NCBI GenBank assembly: GCA_963691815.1 | Contig: OY829654.1 | Location: 28,779,188-28,843,187 of the forward strand | Reading direction: 5' to 3' | DNA: 64,000 nt | Source: Echiichthys vipera | Taxonomy: Eukaryota; Chordata; Actinopteri; Perciformes; Trachinidae | In this document: positions 33,607-45,147 of the stretch, in pieces | How the letters are laid out: each line of letters starts with the position of its first letter | How positions within the stretch are numbered: the first letter of the stretch is position 1 | Notes under the pieces: generated by a model | What the model was told of the DNA's origin: nothing | The model's database searches: none | The model's input: only the letters and a program-made list of their open reading frames with translations | Made by a program: the position numbers and the translations under genes

Positions 33607-34432
33607 TGAAGAATTAAAAATCAATGTGTTAGTGTATGTATTAGTAATAATTCAATTAATAATCATGTGTCAGCATGTGTACTAGTAATGATTAATAAGA
33701 GTGTGATAATCAATGATTGAAGAATTAATAATCATATGTTAGCGAGTTTATTAGTAATGATTAATAAGAATGTGATAAGTGTGATTATTAGGTATGATCA
33801 TTTAAAGTGTGATAGTGATTATTAGTCCAAGCTCAAACTTTTCTGTTTCCAAAAGCACACAAACTTTTGACTCAAGCTTTTCTGCTTTCTCCAAAAGCAC
33901 AGGAACAGTAAGTCGGTCAAGGTCACAAAGACAATGAACTAGCCATGTTGCAAATATGCACCTGGCAAAGTTAGTTGAGATTAGGGAAGTTGCTGTACGT
34001 GTTGTGCTTTCTTCACAGATAAAGAAGAAGACTCCTGCTCTACAGAGGCTACTCCTACGCACAGGGAGGAAGATGGAGGCTGGAGCAACTGCTACTTCTA
34101 AAATACACATATGCACGCACAAGCGCACACATAACCACGCCTTTGTAACAAGTTTATATGCTGGAGTTTTTAGAATAGATATCAGAACTTCTTGACTCTG
34201 ATCACGGGTACTGTGTGCTCACAGTTACTCTAGATAGAGAATAGAACATTTCTCCAGACGTCTGTATCATCCGATGTCCTTCTGCTAATAAATGCCTGCT
34301 GGCGCACTAAACTACCAACGACTCTGCTGACTCCAGAAAGCCTCCTGTAGAATTTGAATTACGCAATATATACTCTGCTAGGTCCTTCTGATTGGTGTGA
34401 AATTCTGAAAAGTATTGTGTAAAATTCCTACA
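33607..34432 (+). repeat. 3' LTR (826 bp)
   Basis: Identical to the 5' LTR as far as I can read; followed by the GATC target duplication. Confidence 0.93.
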
Positions 34433-34436
34433 GATC

Positions 34437-34899
34437 ATATCAGGTTTGACAGGAATCAAAGAGTGCTAGCAGCAGAAGACCGTTAATTATTGCTACTCTG
34501 ACAGTGAAATGAAAGGATTGTGCTTGAAGTTCTATAATTACCTGACTTAAAGCATAAAAACATTTATGTCTGATTAAAGTTTGTCGAGACTGTTTTTGCA
34601 GGGAGGGGAATTAATGCTGCAGGGTTGGTCTCCAACTGGGGCTGCAAACATATCCATTCACAGCACCGTAGGGCGCTTTAGATTTTAGCATCCCCAGAGG
34701 GAAACATACAGTACTACTGTATAACGTTTATGGATGATTGAACACTGCCCTTCCAGAGTATCTTAAATAGACCATTACCTTCCAAAAAACACTTCAAATC
34801 ACAGCATCGAATTGGCAAATGTTATCACTTACAGGCAGCATTTTTGTGCCTGAGTGTGTAAGAATGTTTTGGCTTCTATTGTAACCTGTTCACAAGTAC
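34437..34899. other. No gene recognised
   Basis: Unique-looking sequence between the ERV and the SINE. Confidence 0.45.
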
Positions 34900-35216
34900 G
34901 GGGCGGCAGTAGCTCAGTCCATAGGTGACTTGGCTGGGAACCGGAGGGTTGCTGGTTTGAGTCCCTGTGTGGACCATGGATGGAGCGTGGACTGGTGGCT
35001 GGAGAGGTGCCAGTTCATCTACTGTGCACTGCAGGTGCTGTTGAGCAAGGCACCGAACCCCCAACTGCTCGGCGGTCACTGGCAGCGCCCTCGCCCTAAC
35101 ATCTCTCAATTAGTTGCATGTATATCGGTCCTGTCTGTGCATGTGTGTGTGTAACATGAAAAAAATAGAGTGAGAATTGAATTTTCCCATTGTGGGATGA
35201 ATAAAGGAATTCTTCT
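34900..35216 (+). mobile_element. tRNA-derived SINE (family A), full-length copy
   Basis: The head GGGGCGGCAGTAGCTCAGTCC (box A) and GCTGGTTTGAGTCCC (box B) fit a pol III promoter. The body contains AAGGCACCGAACCCCCAACTGCTC, and the LINE-like 3' end is GGGATGAATAAAGGAATTCTTC. It is the best preserved of four copies (4003, 4724, 21836, 34900). Confidence 0.85.
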
Positions 35217-36560
35217 TAAATACAAAAGTATTTAATAAAAGCTCTCCAACAGTAGGAAATCATTAATGTGATAATATCTGATGCCATGACACTCAAATCA
35301 ATGTCAATATTTGCATCTTTGAAGCCATACAGCTTTGTACATTTCACGGGGGACATGGCTAAAACATTTTAGACTGAGTGTCAGTGTTCGATTGTAATTG
35401 TGTAAATCCAAGCAGTTCTGTTTAATTTTACAACCTTACATTGGTAAGTAACTGTACACTGAGAGGGTTAAATTCAAAATGGGCAAGAATGGCCTTGTTT
35501 GTTAACAAGAGCACACTGAGGGGTCTGGCAAAATGGGGTTTTAAATAATGTATTTTACATGCATGTAAAAAAAAGTTAAGAAAGAGAAGGGGAATAGTGC
35601 TGTATATAATCTATGTTTCCTGAACTTTGGTTGCAGACACAGGCAGAATGGGAATAAATAAAACAGGCTAATAACAGAGAAAACAAAGGTTTGGACCGAC
35701 AGAGCACTTTGAATGGAAAAGGTCAAACTATCACTACCTATATAATGTATTTCTAAAGTAAAAGTGCAGTGCTATGTGAACAGTTTGTCTTGAACACCAC
35801 GAGAACACTGTAAACAAACAGGTATTTCCATCGATTATAAACCTACTTTAAATTCACAACGGAGCATCATTGGCAGCCATCGATCAGCGAACAAGTGAAA
35901 AGGCCCTTGTTGTCCGGGAAAAAAAATGGTTGACATTGACATTTGGCAGCCTCTCCTCTCGGCAGATAAACCCATCCAGAACATTCAGTTTCCTGATTTG
36001 TGCTCCCCACTGCACTGCACATACTGTATGTACCTTCAGGTAGCTTTGTACTGAGTAGGAGCAGACAAAGAAACTGAATTGGTTGTAATCGCCCATGCTT
36101 TAAAAAGGTACGTAGACATTTCCTTAAAAAAAAACATTTAAATAGTGTGTCAGCATGCATATAAAAGGGCCACTCTACAACTACGGCATTAGCTCAGATG
36201 AAGGATGACTTGTTGAAAGAAATCTACAGTAGCTAATGGGGATCAATATTAAGAAACAAAACTCATCACTTGTTGTGGAGACTGTGAAGGTTATACAAGT
36301 GAAACAGAAAAGGTAACAAGTGATAGAGCACCTTAATGGCTCTGGTGTGGCTGCTTGGTTACCAACATTAGGGGATGTTTGCAGGATCTTGAAGTAAAAG
36401 AGGACATAGTACTCAGTTAGCCCTCCCTGGTTGAATACTGTAAGCACCAATTCAATCTAAATACAATGGGCCTCACACAGAAATTCATGGGACTTTTTGC
36501 GTTCACCAACTTGTCACACTTGTATTTACAAATATTCACATGGGGTCATTTTAACATTTC
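35217..36560. other. No gene recognised
   Basis: AT-rich unique-looking DNA with only short, unsupported frames. Confidence 0.5.
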
Positions 36561-36589
36561 AATACTGTAGAAATGCAGTGAACGGTGGA

Positions 36590-36960
36590 TTCCCTAGGCA
36601 GTCTGCAGTTCAACTTTGGTAGACTTTGACTAAGCCCCCACCATAGTGACTTCCTGGTTGATCCAATACGGAAGTGCCAAAGATTGCAGTTCGTCGAGTG
36701 GCCACTAGGGGCAGGTTTCATAGTAGAGCAATTTCTCATTAACCCCTATGTTGAATAGGCCTTTTTCCCAGCATAATTAAACCTGTTTAAGGCCTGGTAC
36801 CAAAAAACATTCTAGTCTGTATGTTTTGGTCATATCTCCATGACAACACTGAGAGGCGTGAATTTTTTTTCTTTCAGGCTAGTTTTTATTTTATTGGTGG
36901 TTCAAGTTTACGAATAATTAGAGGCGTGGCCTCTTGAGTGACAGCTAGCCGCTGTCCCTC
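36590..36960. repeat. Probable dispersed fish repeat, family not identified
   Basis: Phrases such as GCCAAAGATTGCAGTTC, GTGGCCACTAGGGGC, CATTAACCCCTATGTT, CATATCTCCATGACAACACTG and GGCGTGGCCTCTTGAGTGAC are ones I associate with a widespread teleost repeat. No ends or TSD were defined. Confidence 0.4.
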
Positions 36961-37774
36961 TCTTTGCCCCTGAGGCTAGTTGTCAGGTTTAGCATGGTGG
37001 TGTTACCATAAGGGACAAAATAGCTCGCTCTTTGATCAACTCTACCAACAGATGGTTTAGAAACACTATGGGCAGTTATGCCAGCTAATTAAATAGCCAC
37101 ACACCATGACTTGCAATATAGCCTATCGATGGCAGATACACTAGATGCTGATCTGGAGCACCGGGAGGATTGAGGGTTGTGAGGGTTGGTATTTTACAGT
37201 CTATGGGCATGGTACTGTGTTGAACATTGGTTTAAATCATTTATCAGAAATGCTGGCTGCCTGCACTAGACTGTGTTCTCCTTCAGAGACTGACACAGGA
37301 GAGCCTGCACTTGACTCTGCTAGAGATAGACCTCCCATGTCAGTCTCTACCCATTCCTGTTACAAAATTTTTAAAAATCACTCCCGTTCCCTCCCGGTAC
37401 CGGACAAAAATCTCAACAATGACTACCACTCCCGTTTATCTAGTACCGTGTTCTGTTAGCCCAGCTCCTGGGTGGTGGTGCTTATGTGGCGAATTCAATT
37501 CAGATAGGCTGGACGTGTGGTTATGCTGTGTGTGATAAAAGACGTTACTGCAGAAAAAAGGTGTGGGGGACTGATGCTGATTGCATACCACACAGAGATG
37601 CTAGCTTTTGAAGACCATACTCAGACCAAAACACAGCTTCACACCGTTCTAGTCATTTTTGGGGATCTATCCACCAACAACAAACTTAACTGAATTGAAG
37701 TGCTAAGATGAAGCTAAGAGAGTCCAGACCAGTGCTGGCGAGGCCTTGTCGGAGCATTTTTTTGGGCAGTTTTT

Positions 37775-37885
37775 TTTAAGTCTTTATTAGATAAGACCGA
37801 CAGGAAATGGGGTGAAAGAGAAAGGGGGAGACATGCAGCCTCGAGAACTTTCAGCCTCTTTACATGAGGCGACTGCAGAACATTT
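37775..37885 (-). mobile_element. SINE (family C) 3' fragment
   Basis: GACAGGAAATGGGGTGAAAGAGAAAGGGGGAGACATGCAGC matches the TGCATGTC...CTCTCTCTCC end of the SINE at 54225-54352 in the same orientation. The head is missing. Confidence 0.5.
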
Positions 37886-38580
37886 TTTGACTTTAACTTT
37901 AAGTTAAACTGTTGCTTCTTTAATTCTGTCACAGTACTGCAATTAGATTACACTATTGCTGTTATAACTGTTTCAGTTCTGACTACTGACATTGCTTGAT
38001 TTGTTATTTGCCGATGTGCAGTATCAGTACTTGAAACGTTTTCACTCTTAAGCAACATTTTTGTCAATGAAGCTTGCCCACAAGAGCATACCAGTGAAGC
38101 TGCTTTTTCTCCACAGTTTCTGTCTTATCTCAACAGTCTCCAGAGCGCCCCCCTGCACGCTGCACTAATCAGATTTCCTGTAAAGCCGCTGTTGAAATGA
38201 TTAAGAGCAACCTTAATGAGTGCTTTTGTTTGTTACTGCTGTTTTAATTTGTGAGCCTCATGCAAAGCAGAGCATAATAGATTCTGTCCGTGTTTTCAGC
38301 AACAGTATGAGGAGAGGTTTTGACGGGCTACACCGGAGCGAATGAGAGTATAATTTGTAATACGTGCAGTAGTTGCATTGTAGCTGCCAAAGACTTGTTT
38401 ATGATTTCAGTTTATTCTGTACCAATGTTTTGCGCTAAATTTGATTTAAAACATGCTAAAAGCCGAGTTTTTAACCCAGTGATAATGGATGTGTTGTATA
38501 ATCAGTGCATTAATATATCAGCGAGCAAATATTTGCTGTGTAAAGCTATAGTGGAATAAAGGCGTCCTAAGCAGGGAATG

Positions 38581-38582
<2 letters not shown>
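37886..38582. other. No gene recognised
   Basis: Unique-looking. The stretch about 38180-38280 (GAAATGATTAAGAGC...CTCATGCAAAGC) has the even AT-rich texture of conserved noncoding DNA, but conservation cannot be judged here. Confidence 0.4.

Positions 38583-38630
<48 letters not shown>
38583..38630. repeat. (GT)n microsatellite
   Basis: 24 perfect GT units. Confidence 0.95.
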
Positions 38631-38633
<3 letters not shown>

Positions 38634-39259
38634 AGGATGATGATGAGATACAGAGACAAGCCAACTGTGATGTTATGCAGGCTTGTCCTTGGTCAAACAC
38701 AAGGTATCAGACATAAACCTAAAGTGACAGTTTGGCAATGCACAGCACAGCATACAGTGACACATACTCTCTCGCACACACTCTTCATCAGTCAATGGCT
38801 GCTTTCATCCATTCATCATCCTCTGTGTTGGCTCTTATTGACACACAGAATCAGACACACTCTCTCCCTCCACCGCTCCCTCTCTTTCTCTCACTCTCTA
38901 ATATAGACACACACATCCTCTGATGTTTTTGATCTGTCTCATTCTGCAGATGTGAAGGTGGCGATTGTGTTGTGTTGCCTGAGCTGAGTTGGCTGATGAC
39001 AAGGCAGCGACACAGCTAGCAACAGCAGCAGGTTTTGCTCCACGCAGTTCAAACACAGTGACAAATCAACATCGTTACCCGTTATTTTGCAAGTGTCAGC
39101 ACTGGCAAAAAACAGGCTGCGGCAGCCGTCTCCTTGGACTACAAAACAAACAGTATCTGTGCAGATAAATGTCTCTCTGATGATGAGTGGGGATGTGCAA
39201 TGTTCTCCTGGTCAACACATGAACTGGATGGAGAAAGATCTCTGATATACTAGTTATTA
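38631..39259. other. No gene recognised
   Basis: CT- and CA-rich stretches around 38760-38910; nothing assignable. Confidence 0.45.
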
Positions 39260-39260
39260 T

Positions 39261-39483
39261 TAGTAAATGGTAAATTGACTTGTACTTATAAAGCGCCTTT
39301 CTGGTCTTCTGACTACTCAAGGCGCTTCACAGTGTTTGTCACACTCACCCATTCACACTGATGGCAGTGGACATCTACGGACCATCTAATCTAATGTAAC
39401 CATTCACACCACATTTACACACCCATGTGCAGCACGGGGAGCAATTCGGGGTTCAGTGTCTTGCCCAAGGACACTTCGACATG
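39261..39483 (-). mobile_element. SINE (family B) body and tail
   Basis: Same body as 58196-58399: GAAGTGTCCTTGGGCAAGACACTGAACCCC, GTGTGAATGGTTA, AGATGTCCACTGCCATC, AAAGCGCC(TT)TGAGTAGTCAGAAG and a CCATTTACC end. Confidence 0.85.
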
Positions 39484-39880
39484 TGGGCTCTGCTACGCAC
39501 GAAACCCTGACCCAGAATCAGGTTGTCTGCAAATGATTTAGCACCAGGTTCTCCACAAACATGCGGTGCGAGATAGGAGAGGGGCGACCATCATCCGGCC
39601 GCACCCCAACCCTGTCACGAACGGCTCTACTCACCGACCGAAGCCGGTTATCCGGGGCCAACCGAAGATCCGCGGTGCTATGGTATTGTTACATCTAGGC
39701 GGGATTCTGACTTAGAGGCGTTCAGTCATAATCCCAAAGGTGGTAGCCTCGCACCATTGGCTCCTAAGCCAAGCACATACACCAAATGTCTGAACCTGTG
39801 GTTCCTCTCATACTGAGCAGGATTACTATTGCAACAACACATCATCAGTATGGGAAAACTAACCTGTCTCACGACGGTCT
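39484..39880 (-). pseudogene. 28S rRNA fragment (3' region of the large-subunit rRNA)
   Basis: The minus strand reads AGACCGTCGTGAGACAGGTT, GATGATGTGTTGTTGCAATA, CTGCTCAGTACGAGAGGAAC, CAGACATTTGGTGTATGTGC, GACTGAACGCCTCTAAGTC, then an expansion-type GC-rich part, CTAAATCATTTGCAGACAAC and GGGTTTCGTGCGTAGCAGAG. These are in the order of vertebrate 28S near its 3' end. The sequence starts inside the conserved core and stops before the last tens of nucleotides. It has point changes against the 28S I remember (e.g. TGTGGTTCC where CCGCAGG is usual), so it is a retrotransposed fragment, not a functional rRNA gene. Confidence 0.9.
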
Positions 39881-40009
39881 TAGTAAGTGTGTAGGGTAAA
39901 TAATATTCATTTTGAAGGGTCAGTTCACCAGAATTACAAAGTAATATAATGTTTAGCCTATTTGTAGTGTGTATATTTGCCCATTTTTAGATTTCTGTTT
40001 CTGAGGTCA

Positions 40010-40073
40010 AGTCAAGTTTATTTATACAGCCCAAAATCGCATTACATGCCCCAATGGGCTTCACAAACCAGCC
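40010..40073 (-). mobile_element. LINE 3' end fragment
   Basis: The minus strand reads TTGTGAAGCCCATTGGGGCA...GGGCTGTATAAATAAACTTGACTTGAC, a LINE-type tail. It lies immediately upstream of the L2 copy. Confidence 0.6.
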
Positions 40074-40343
40074 TCCTGCTCTGGTACGTGCTGACGTGTT
40101 ACGGTGACGTATTACGTTATTTCCGGTGTTTGTGTGTTTGTCACTCGTTGTTGTTTCACTGTTAGCTGCTCTCGCTAAATTCAACTGTTTTTGCTATAAT
40201 ATTCACCACTACCGCTTAACATTTAAACATCCACTAGTTCTACTCAAGCACTCACAGCTCTCCTTCTTTCAGCCGCTTTCTGGCTAATTAATCGTTACAC
40301 GCTGTTAGCCACTTTAGCTTAGCAGTTAGCTTCACGGCTGGTG

Positions 40344-41234
40344 ATGGCTTCCCCCGCTCTCTCTCCTGCTCTCTCTTGCTCGGAGTGTCGTATGTTAAGC
40401 TACTCCTCTGCCTCCTTTAGTGATAATGGTAAGTGTAATAGGTGTAGTGTATTTGTAGCGCTGGAGGCGAGGCTCAGTGAGTTAGAGGCACGGCTCCGCA
40501 CCATGGAAGCTCAGTCTTACGCTACAGTAGCTAGCCAGCCACCTACAACTTTAGCCGGTGCGAAGCCACATAGTGTAGCGTTAGCTCCTGCTAGCCCTCC
40601 CCCGGCAATCCCTGAGCAGCCAGGGTCCTCCTGGGTGACTGTGAGAGGAAAGCATAGTTCTAAATCAAAGCCCATGGTTAACCATCCGCACGTTCACGTT
40701 TCAAACAAGTTTTCTCCACTCAGTGACACGCCTGCTGAGAAAACAACACTGGTTATTGGCAGCTCCATTTTGAGAAACGTGAACTTAGTGACAACAGGGA
40801 CCATAGTAAAAATGCATCCCAGGGGCCAGAGCGGGCGACATTGAATCCTATTTGAAACTTCTGGCTAGGGATAAACGTAAATATGGTAGGATTGTTATTC
40901 ACGTCGGCGTAATGACACCCGATTACGTCAATCGGAGGTCACTAAAATTAATGTGGAGTCGGTGTGTTCTTATGCAAAAACTATGTCGGACTCCGTAATT
41001 TTCTCTGGTCCCCTGCCCAACTTGACTTGCGATGACATGTATAGCCGCATGTCATCATTCCGTCGCTGGCTGTCTGGATGGTGCCCGGTAAATAATGTGG
41101 GCTTCGTAGATAATTGGCAGTCTTTCTGGGGAAAACCTGGTCTTATTAGGAGAGATGGTATTCATCCTACTTTGGAGGGTGCTGCTCTCATATCTAAGAA
41201 CCTGGACGCAGTTGTTAGCGGTCTAAAACCATGA
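40344..41234 (+). pseudogene. L2 LINE ORF1: zinc finger, coiled coil, SGNH-type esterase; frameshifted
   Basis: It starts at ATG 40344. Residues about 12-35 form a C-x2-C ... C-x2-C finger (CSEC...CNRC). Next comes a short Leu/Glu heptad stretch (ALEARLSELEARLRTMEA) and a Pro/Ser-rich linker. An esterase-like domain follows, with VIGSSILRNV (the GDSI-like nucleophile block), VIHVG-NDTR (G-N-D block) and [10 protein letters not shown] (catalytic His block). CR1/L2 ORF1 proteins are known to pair such a finger with an SGNH esterase and to bind the element RNA. One frameshift lies near 40825 and a single-base loss near 40911 breaks the G-N-D motif, so the copy is dead. The stop is at 41232. Confidence 0.82.
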
Positions 41235-41426
41235 CAACCCAGTGTTGGGATCAGGAAGCAGAGTCGCAGTTTAATACACCTCTCTGCGCTGTCCTTATCG
41301 CAGGTGCCCAGGAAGCAGAGTGGCAGTCTTACACACCTCTCTGCGCTCCCTGTGGAGCATTTTCCAGCTCAGTTTAGTATACAAACACTGTCTGCCCCAC
41401 GATCATTTAAATTAAACAGATCAAAA

Positions 41427-44355
41427 ATGAACAGAAGAGGAGCTATAAAGAAAAACTTGATACAAATCAATGCAAAATCTGCGACAATGCAACAATATCA
41501 GAAAATAAAATGTGGACTTTTAAACATTAGATCTCTCTCATCTAAAGCTGTATTAGTAAACGATCTGATATCAGACAACCATATTGATTTACTCTGTCTG
41601 ACTGAAACCTGGCTGCGTCCCGAAGAATATGTTAGCCTAAATGAATCCACTCCTCCCAGTCATATTAATACTCATATTTCTCGAGGCAGTGGTCGAGGAG
41701 GAGGCGTTGCAGCTATTTATAATTCAGGCCTATTAATAAACCCTAAACCTAAACTAAATTATAATTCATTTGAAAGTCTTGTTCTTAGTCTTTCACATTC
41801 AACCTGGAAAACTGTGCAGCCTATTATATTTGTTATAGTGTACCGTGCTCCTGGTCCGTACTCTGAATTTCTGTCCGAATTCTCAGAGTTTCTGTCAAAT
41901 TTAGTCCTTAAATCCGACAAAGTAATAATTGTAGGTGATTTTAATATTCATGTGGACAGCGATAATAATAGTCTCAGTATCGCGTTTATCTCTCTATTAG
42001 ATTCGATTGGTTTTAGTCAGAGTATACATAGACCTACTTACTGTTTTAATCACACCCTCGACCTTGTTTTGGTTTATGGTGTGGAAATTGATGACTTAAA
42101 TAGTCTTTCCACAGAATCCTATTTTATCAGACCATTATTTAATAACTTTTGAATTCATATTACAGGACTACTCACCACTGGGTAAAAGTGTCTACACCAG
42201 ATGTTTATCTGATAGTGCTATAACTAAATTTAAGGAAGCGATTCCATCTGCATTTACTGTAATGCCTCATCCTAATATTCAAGACTCCTGCACTAACATT
42301 AGTTTCTCTGAAATTGATCACCTTGTTGAAAGTGTTACAGGCTCTCTAAGAACACTTGACTCTGTTGCTCCTTTAAAAAAGAAGATAATAAAACAGAGGA
42401 AGTTAGCTCCGTGGTATAACTCACAAACCCGTGAATTAAAACAAATATCGCGAAAGTTGGAAAGTAAATGGCGCTCCACTAAACTGGAGGAATCTCACTT
42501 AGTTTGGCAAGAAAGTCTTAAAACCTATAGGAAGGACCTCCGTAATGCCAGAGCAGCCTATTACTCATCTTTAATAGAGGAGAATAAGAACAATCCTAGA
42601 TTTCTTTTCAGCACTGTAGCCAGGCTGACAGAGAGCCACAGCTCTATTGAGCCATGTATTCCTATAACCCTCAGTAGTAACGACTTCATGACCTTCTTTA
42701 ATGACAAAATTATAACTATTAGAGACAAAATCAACTCGCTTGGCACTATTTTTTTCATCAAACCCAGGAACCTTACAAACTGTACGACCTGATATATTCT
42801 TGGACTGCTTTTCTACAGTCGACCTTAACAAATTAAACTCTACTATTTCAGCATCAAAACCTTCTACTTGTCTTCTAGACTCTATTCCAACTAGGTTACT
42901 TAAAGAAGTGTTACCTTTAATTAGCACTCCTGTATTAGATATGATTAACATGTCTTTATCAGCAGGTTATGTACCAATGTCTTTTAAAGTAGCTGTAATT
43001 AAACCTCTTCTTAAAAAGCCCAGTCTTGATCCTGAGGTACTAGCCAACTATAGACCTATATCTAACCTTCCGAGAAATTAGTTGCCAATCAGTTGTGTGA
43101 CCTTTTACATAATAATGAGTTATTTGAGGATTTCCAGTCAGGATTTAGAGCAAATCATAGCACTGAGACAGCACTGGTGAAAATTACTAACGACCTTCTA
43201 ATAGCTTCAGACAAAGGACTTGTCTCTGTACTTGTCTTACTAGATCTTAGTGCTGCCTTCGACACTATTGACCATCACATCCTGCTACACAGACTAGAGC
43301 ATCTGATCGGCATTAAAGGAACCGCACTGAGCTGGTTTAAGTCATATCTATCAGATAGATCTCAGTTTGTACATGTTAATGACAAATCCTCCATGCACAC
43401 TAAAGTTAGTCACGGAGTCCCACAGGGTTCTGTCCTTGGACCGATTCTTTTCACCTTATATATGCTTCCCTTAGGAAATATTATAAGGAAGCACTCCATA
43501 AATTTTCATTGTTATGCTGATGATACACAATTATATTTGTCGATCAAACCAGAAGAAACCCATCAGTAAGATGAACTTCAAATGTGCATTAAGGAAATAA
43601 AAAGCTGGATGACCTGCAATTTCCTGATGTTAAACTCAGACAAAACTGAAATTATTGTACTTGGCCCCAAAGGCCTCCGAAATTCAATAGCTAAAGACAT
43701 TGTTACTCTGGATGATGTTGTGTTGTCCTCCAGCACCACAGTAAGGAATCTGGGTGTTATTTTTGATCAGGATATGTCCTTCGATTCTCACATAAAACTA
43801 ACAACAAGGACTGCATATTTTCACCTGCGTAATATTGCAAAAATTAGGAACATTGTGTCTCAGAAAGATGCAGAGAAACTTGTTCATGCATTTGTTACTT
43901 CTAGGCTGGACTATTGCAATTCCTTATTATCAGGCTGCTCCAATAAGTCTGTTAAGAGTCTCCAGTTGGTCCAAAATGCTGCAGCTCGTGTACTAACTAA
44001 AACAAATAGAAGAGAACATATTTCTCCTGTATTAGCTTCTCTGCACTGGCTACCTGTAAAATCTAGAATAGAATTTAAAATCCTTCTCCTTACGTACAAA
44101 GCTCTTATTGGTCAGGCTCCGTCGTATCTTAAAGAGCTCATAGTACCGTATCACCCAACTAGATCTCTGCGCTCTGAGAATGCAGGGCTACTCGTCGTTC
44201 CTAGAGTCTCCAAAAGTAGAATGGGAGGCAGAGCCTTCAGCTACCAAGCTCCTCTCCTGTGGAACAAACTCCCAAATGTTATTCGGGAGGCAGACACTGT
44301 CCCCTTATTTAAAAGTAAACTTAAAACTTTCCTTTTTGATAAAGCTTACAGCTAG
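41427..44355 (+). pseudogene. L2 LINE ORF2, several lesions
   Basis: Same protein as copy 1 (start ATG 41427, end TAG 44353), with all endonuclease and RT landmarks present. Lesions: an extra A near 42097 (GACTTAAATAG); an in-frame 3-bp loss near 42350; an extra T in the run near 42752; a 19-bp loss at about 43073 (ACCTTCCGAGAAATTAG); and a TTA-to-TAA stop at 43567-43569. None is shared with copy 1, whose one lesion (near 14008) is intact here. The YADD box ([10 protein letters not shown]) is at about 43510-43540. Confidence 0.9.
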
Positions 44356-45147
44356 GGCTTACGATGAGACTTTATTCTGCTTAATTATGCTGCTATAGGC
44401 CTAGTCTGCCGGGGGATAATACTTTTCCTGATACTCTGAGCTTCTCTCCTCTCTGTCTGAATCATTCATGTCCCATCAATGCATGTTACTGATTCAGCTT
44501 CTTCCCCGGAGCTGTTTGTGCTTTGTCGTCTCGCAGGTCTCTGCTGATCGTGGTGGTGCTTGCTGCCGTGGTCCTACATGACGCTTCCTGCTGCTATTGT
44601 CACTGTTACTCATATATACTATCACTAGTTTAATAAACTATAAAATTTGTAGCTGTATCGTAGCTGCTATTGCCACTACTCATCATTGATCATGTTTGCC
44701 ACCATAATTATTATCATTTTCATATTCTGTCACCTTAGCTGTGCTTGTTTCTACTATTCTGTTGTATTAACTGCCATAACATATACGTCATATTCACATT
44801 ACTATAAATATTATAGTTACTGTTAGGCTTTGCTTGCATCTCTGGAAGTGTGTCTGTCTGTCTCTTTCTGTCCATCTGTGTGTCTTTTCTCTCTTTCTCT
44901 CTCCTTTTCTTCCTCCCCAACCGGTCAAGACAGATGGCCGTCCTCCACAGAGCTGGGTCTGTCTGACGTTCCTGCCTGTTATAGGGAAGGTTTTCGTTGC
45001 CACTGTACTCTACAGAGGAATTGTTGGGTCTATGTAAATCATAAATAAGTCATTGAGTGTGGTCTTTACCTATTCTGTAAAGTGTCCTGAGATAACTTTT
45101 GTTATGATTTGACACTATAAATAAAATTGAATTGAATTGAATTGAAT

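Larger units (their letters stand above)
25366..34436 (+). mobile_element. Endogenous retrovirus with paired 826-bp LTRs, interior decayed
   Basis: LTRs at 25370-26195 and 33607-34432 run TG...CA, and GATC flanks the element on both sides (25366-25369, 34433-34436). A tRNA-Trp primer site, splice donor, gag zinc knuckle, protease, RNase H and integrase remnants, an env transmembrane scrap and a polypurine tract follow in retroviral order. Reverse transcriptase proper and nearly all of env are missing. The 4-bp duplication, single zinc knuckle and the PRWTGP motif in the integrase C-terminus point to a gamma/epsilon-like (class I) fish ERV. Four antisense LINE 3' ends lie inside. Confidence 0.92.
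39260..39886 (-). mobile_element. Chimeric retroposon: 28S rRNA fragment fused to a SINE (family B) body
   Basis: On the minus strand, about 397 nt of 28S rRNA sequence (39880 down to about 39484) runs directly into the SINE body CCACATGTCGAAGTGTCCTTGG... and its end ...AAGTCAATTTACCATTT. TTAGTAA is present at both edges (39260-39266 and 39880-39886), so the two parts appear to have been inserted as one unit. The tRNA-like head present in the copies at 58137 and 63899 is replaced by the rRNA. Confidence 0.82.
40074..45147 (+). mobile_element. L2-clade LINE, long copy (copy 2) with ORF1 and ORF2
   Basis: It contains a 5' UTR (about 40074-40343), ORF1, a short spacer, ORF2, a 3' UTR and a (TTGAA)n end. 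From 41091 it is almost identical to copy 1. The 5' boundary is set only by the end of the neighbouring repeat, so it is approximate. Confidence 0.88.

Noticed and set aside
39484..39880. A functional rDNA unit or an R2-type insertion site
   Set aside because: Only a ~400-nt piece of 28S is present, with substitutions, joined to a SINE; no flanking rDNA or R2 sequence.
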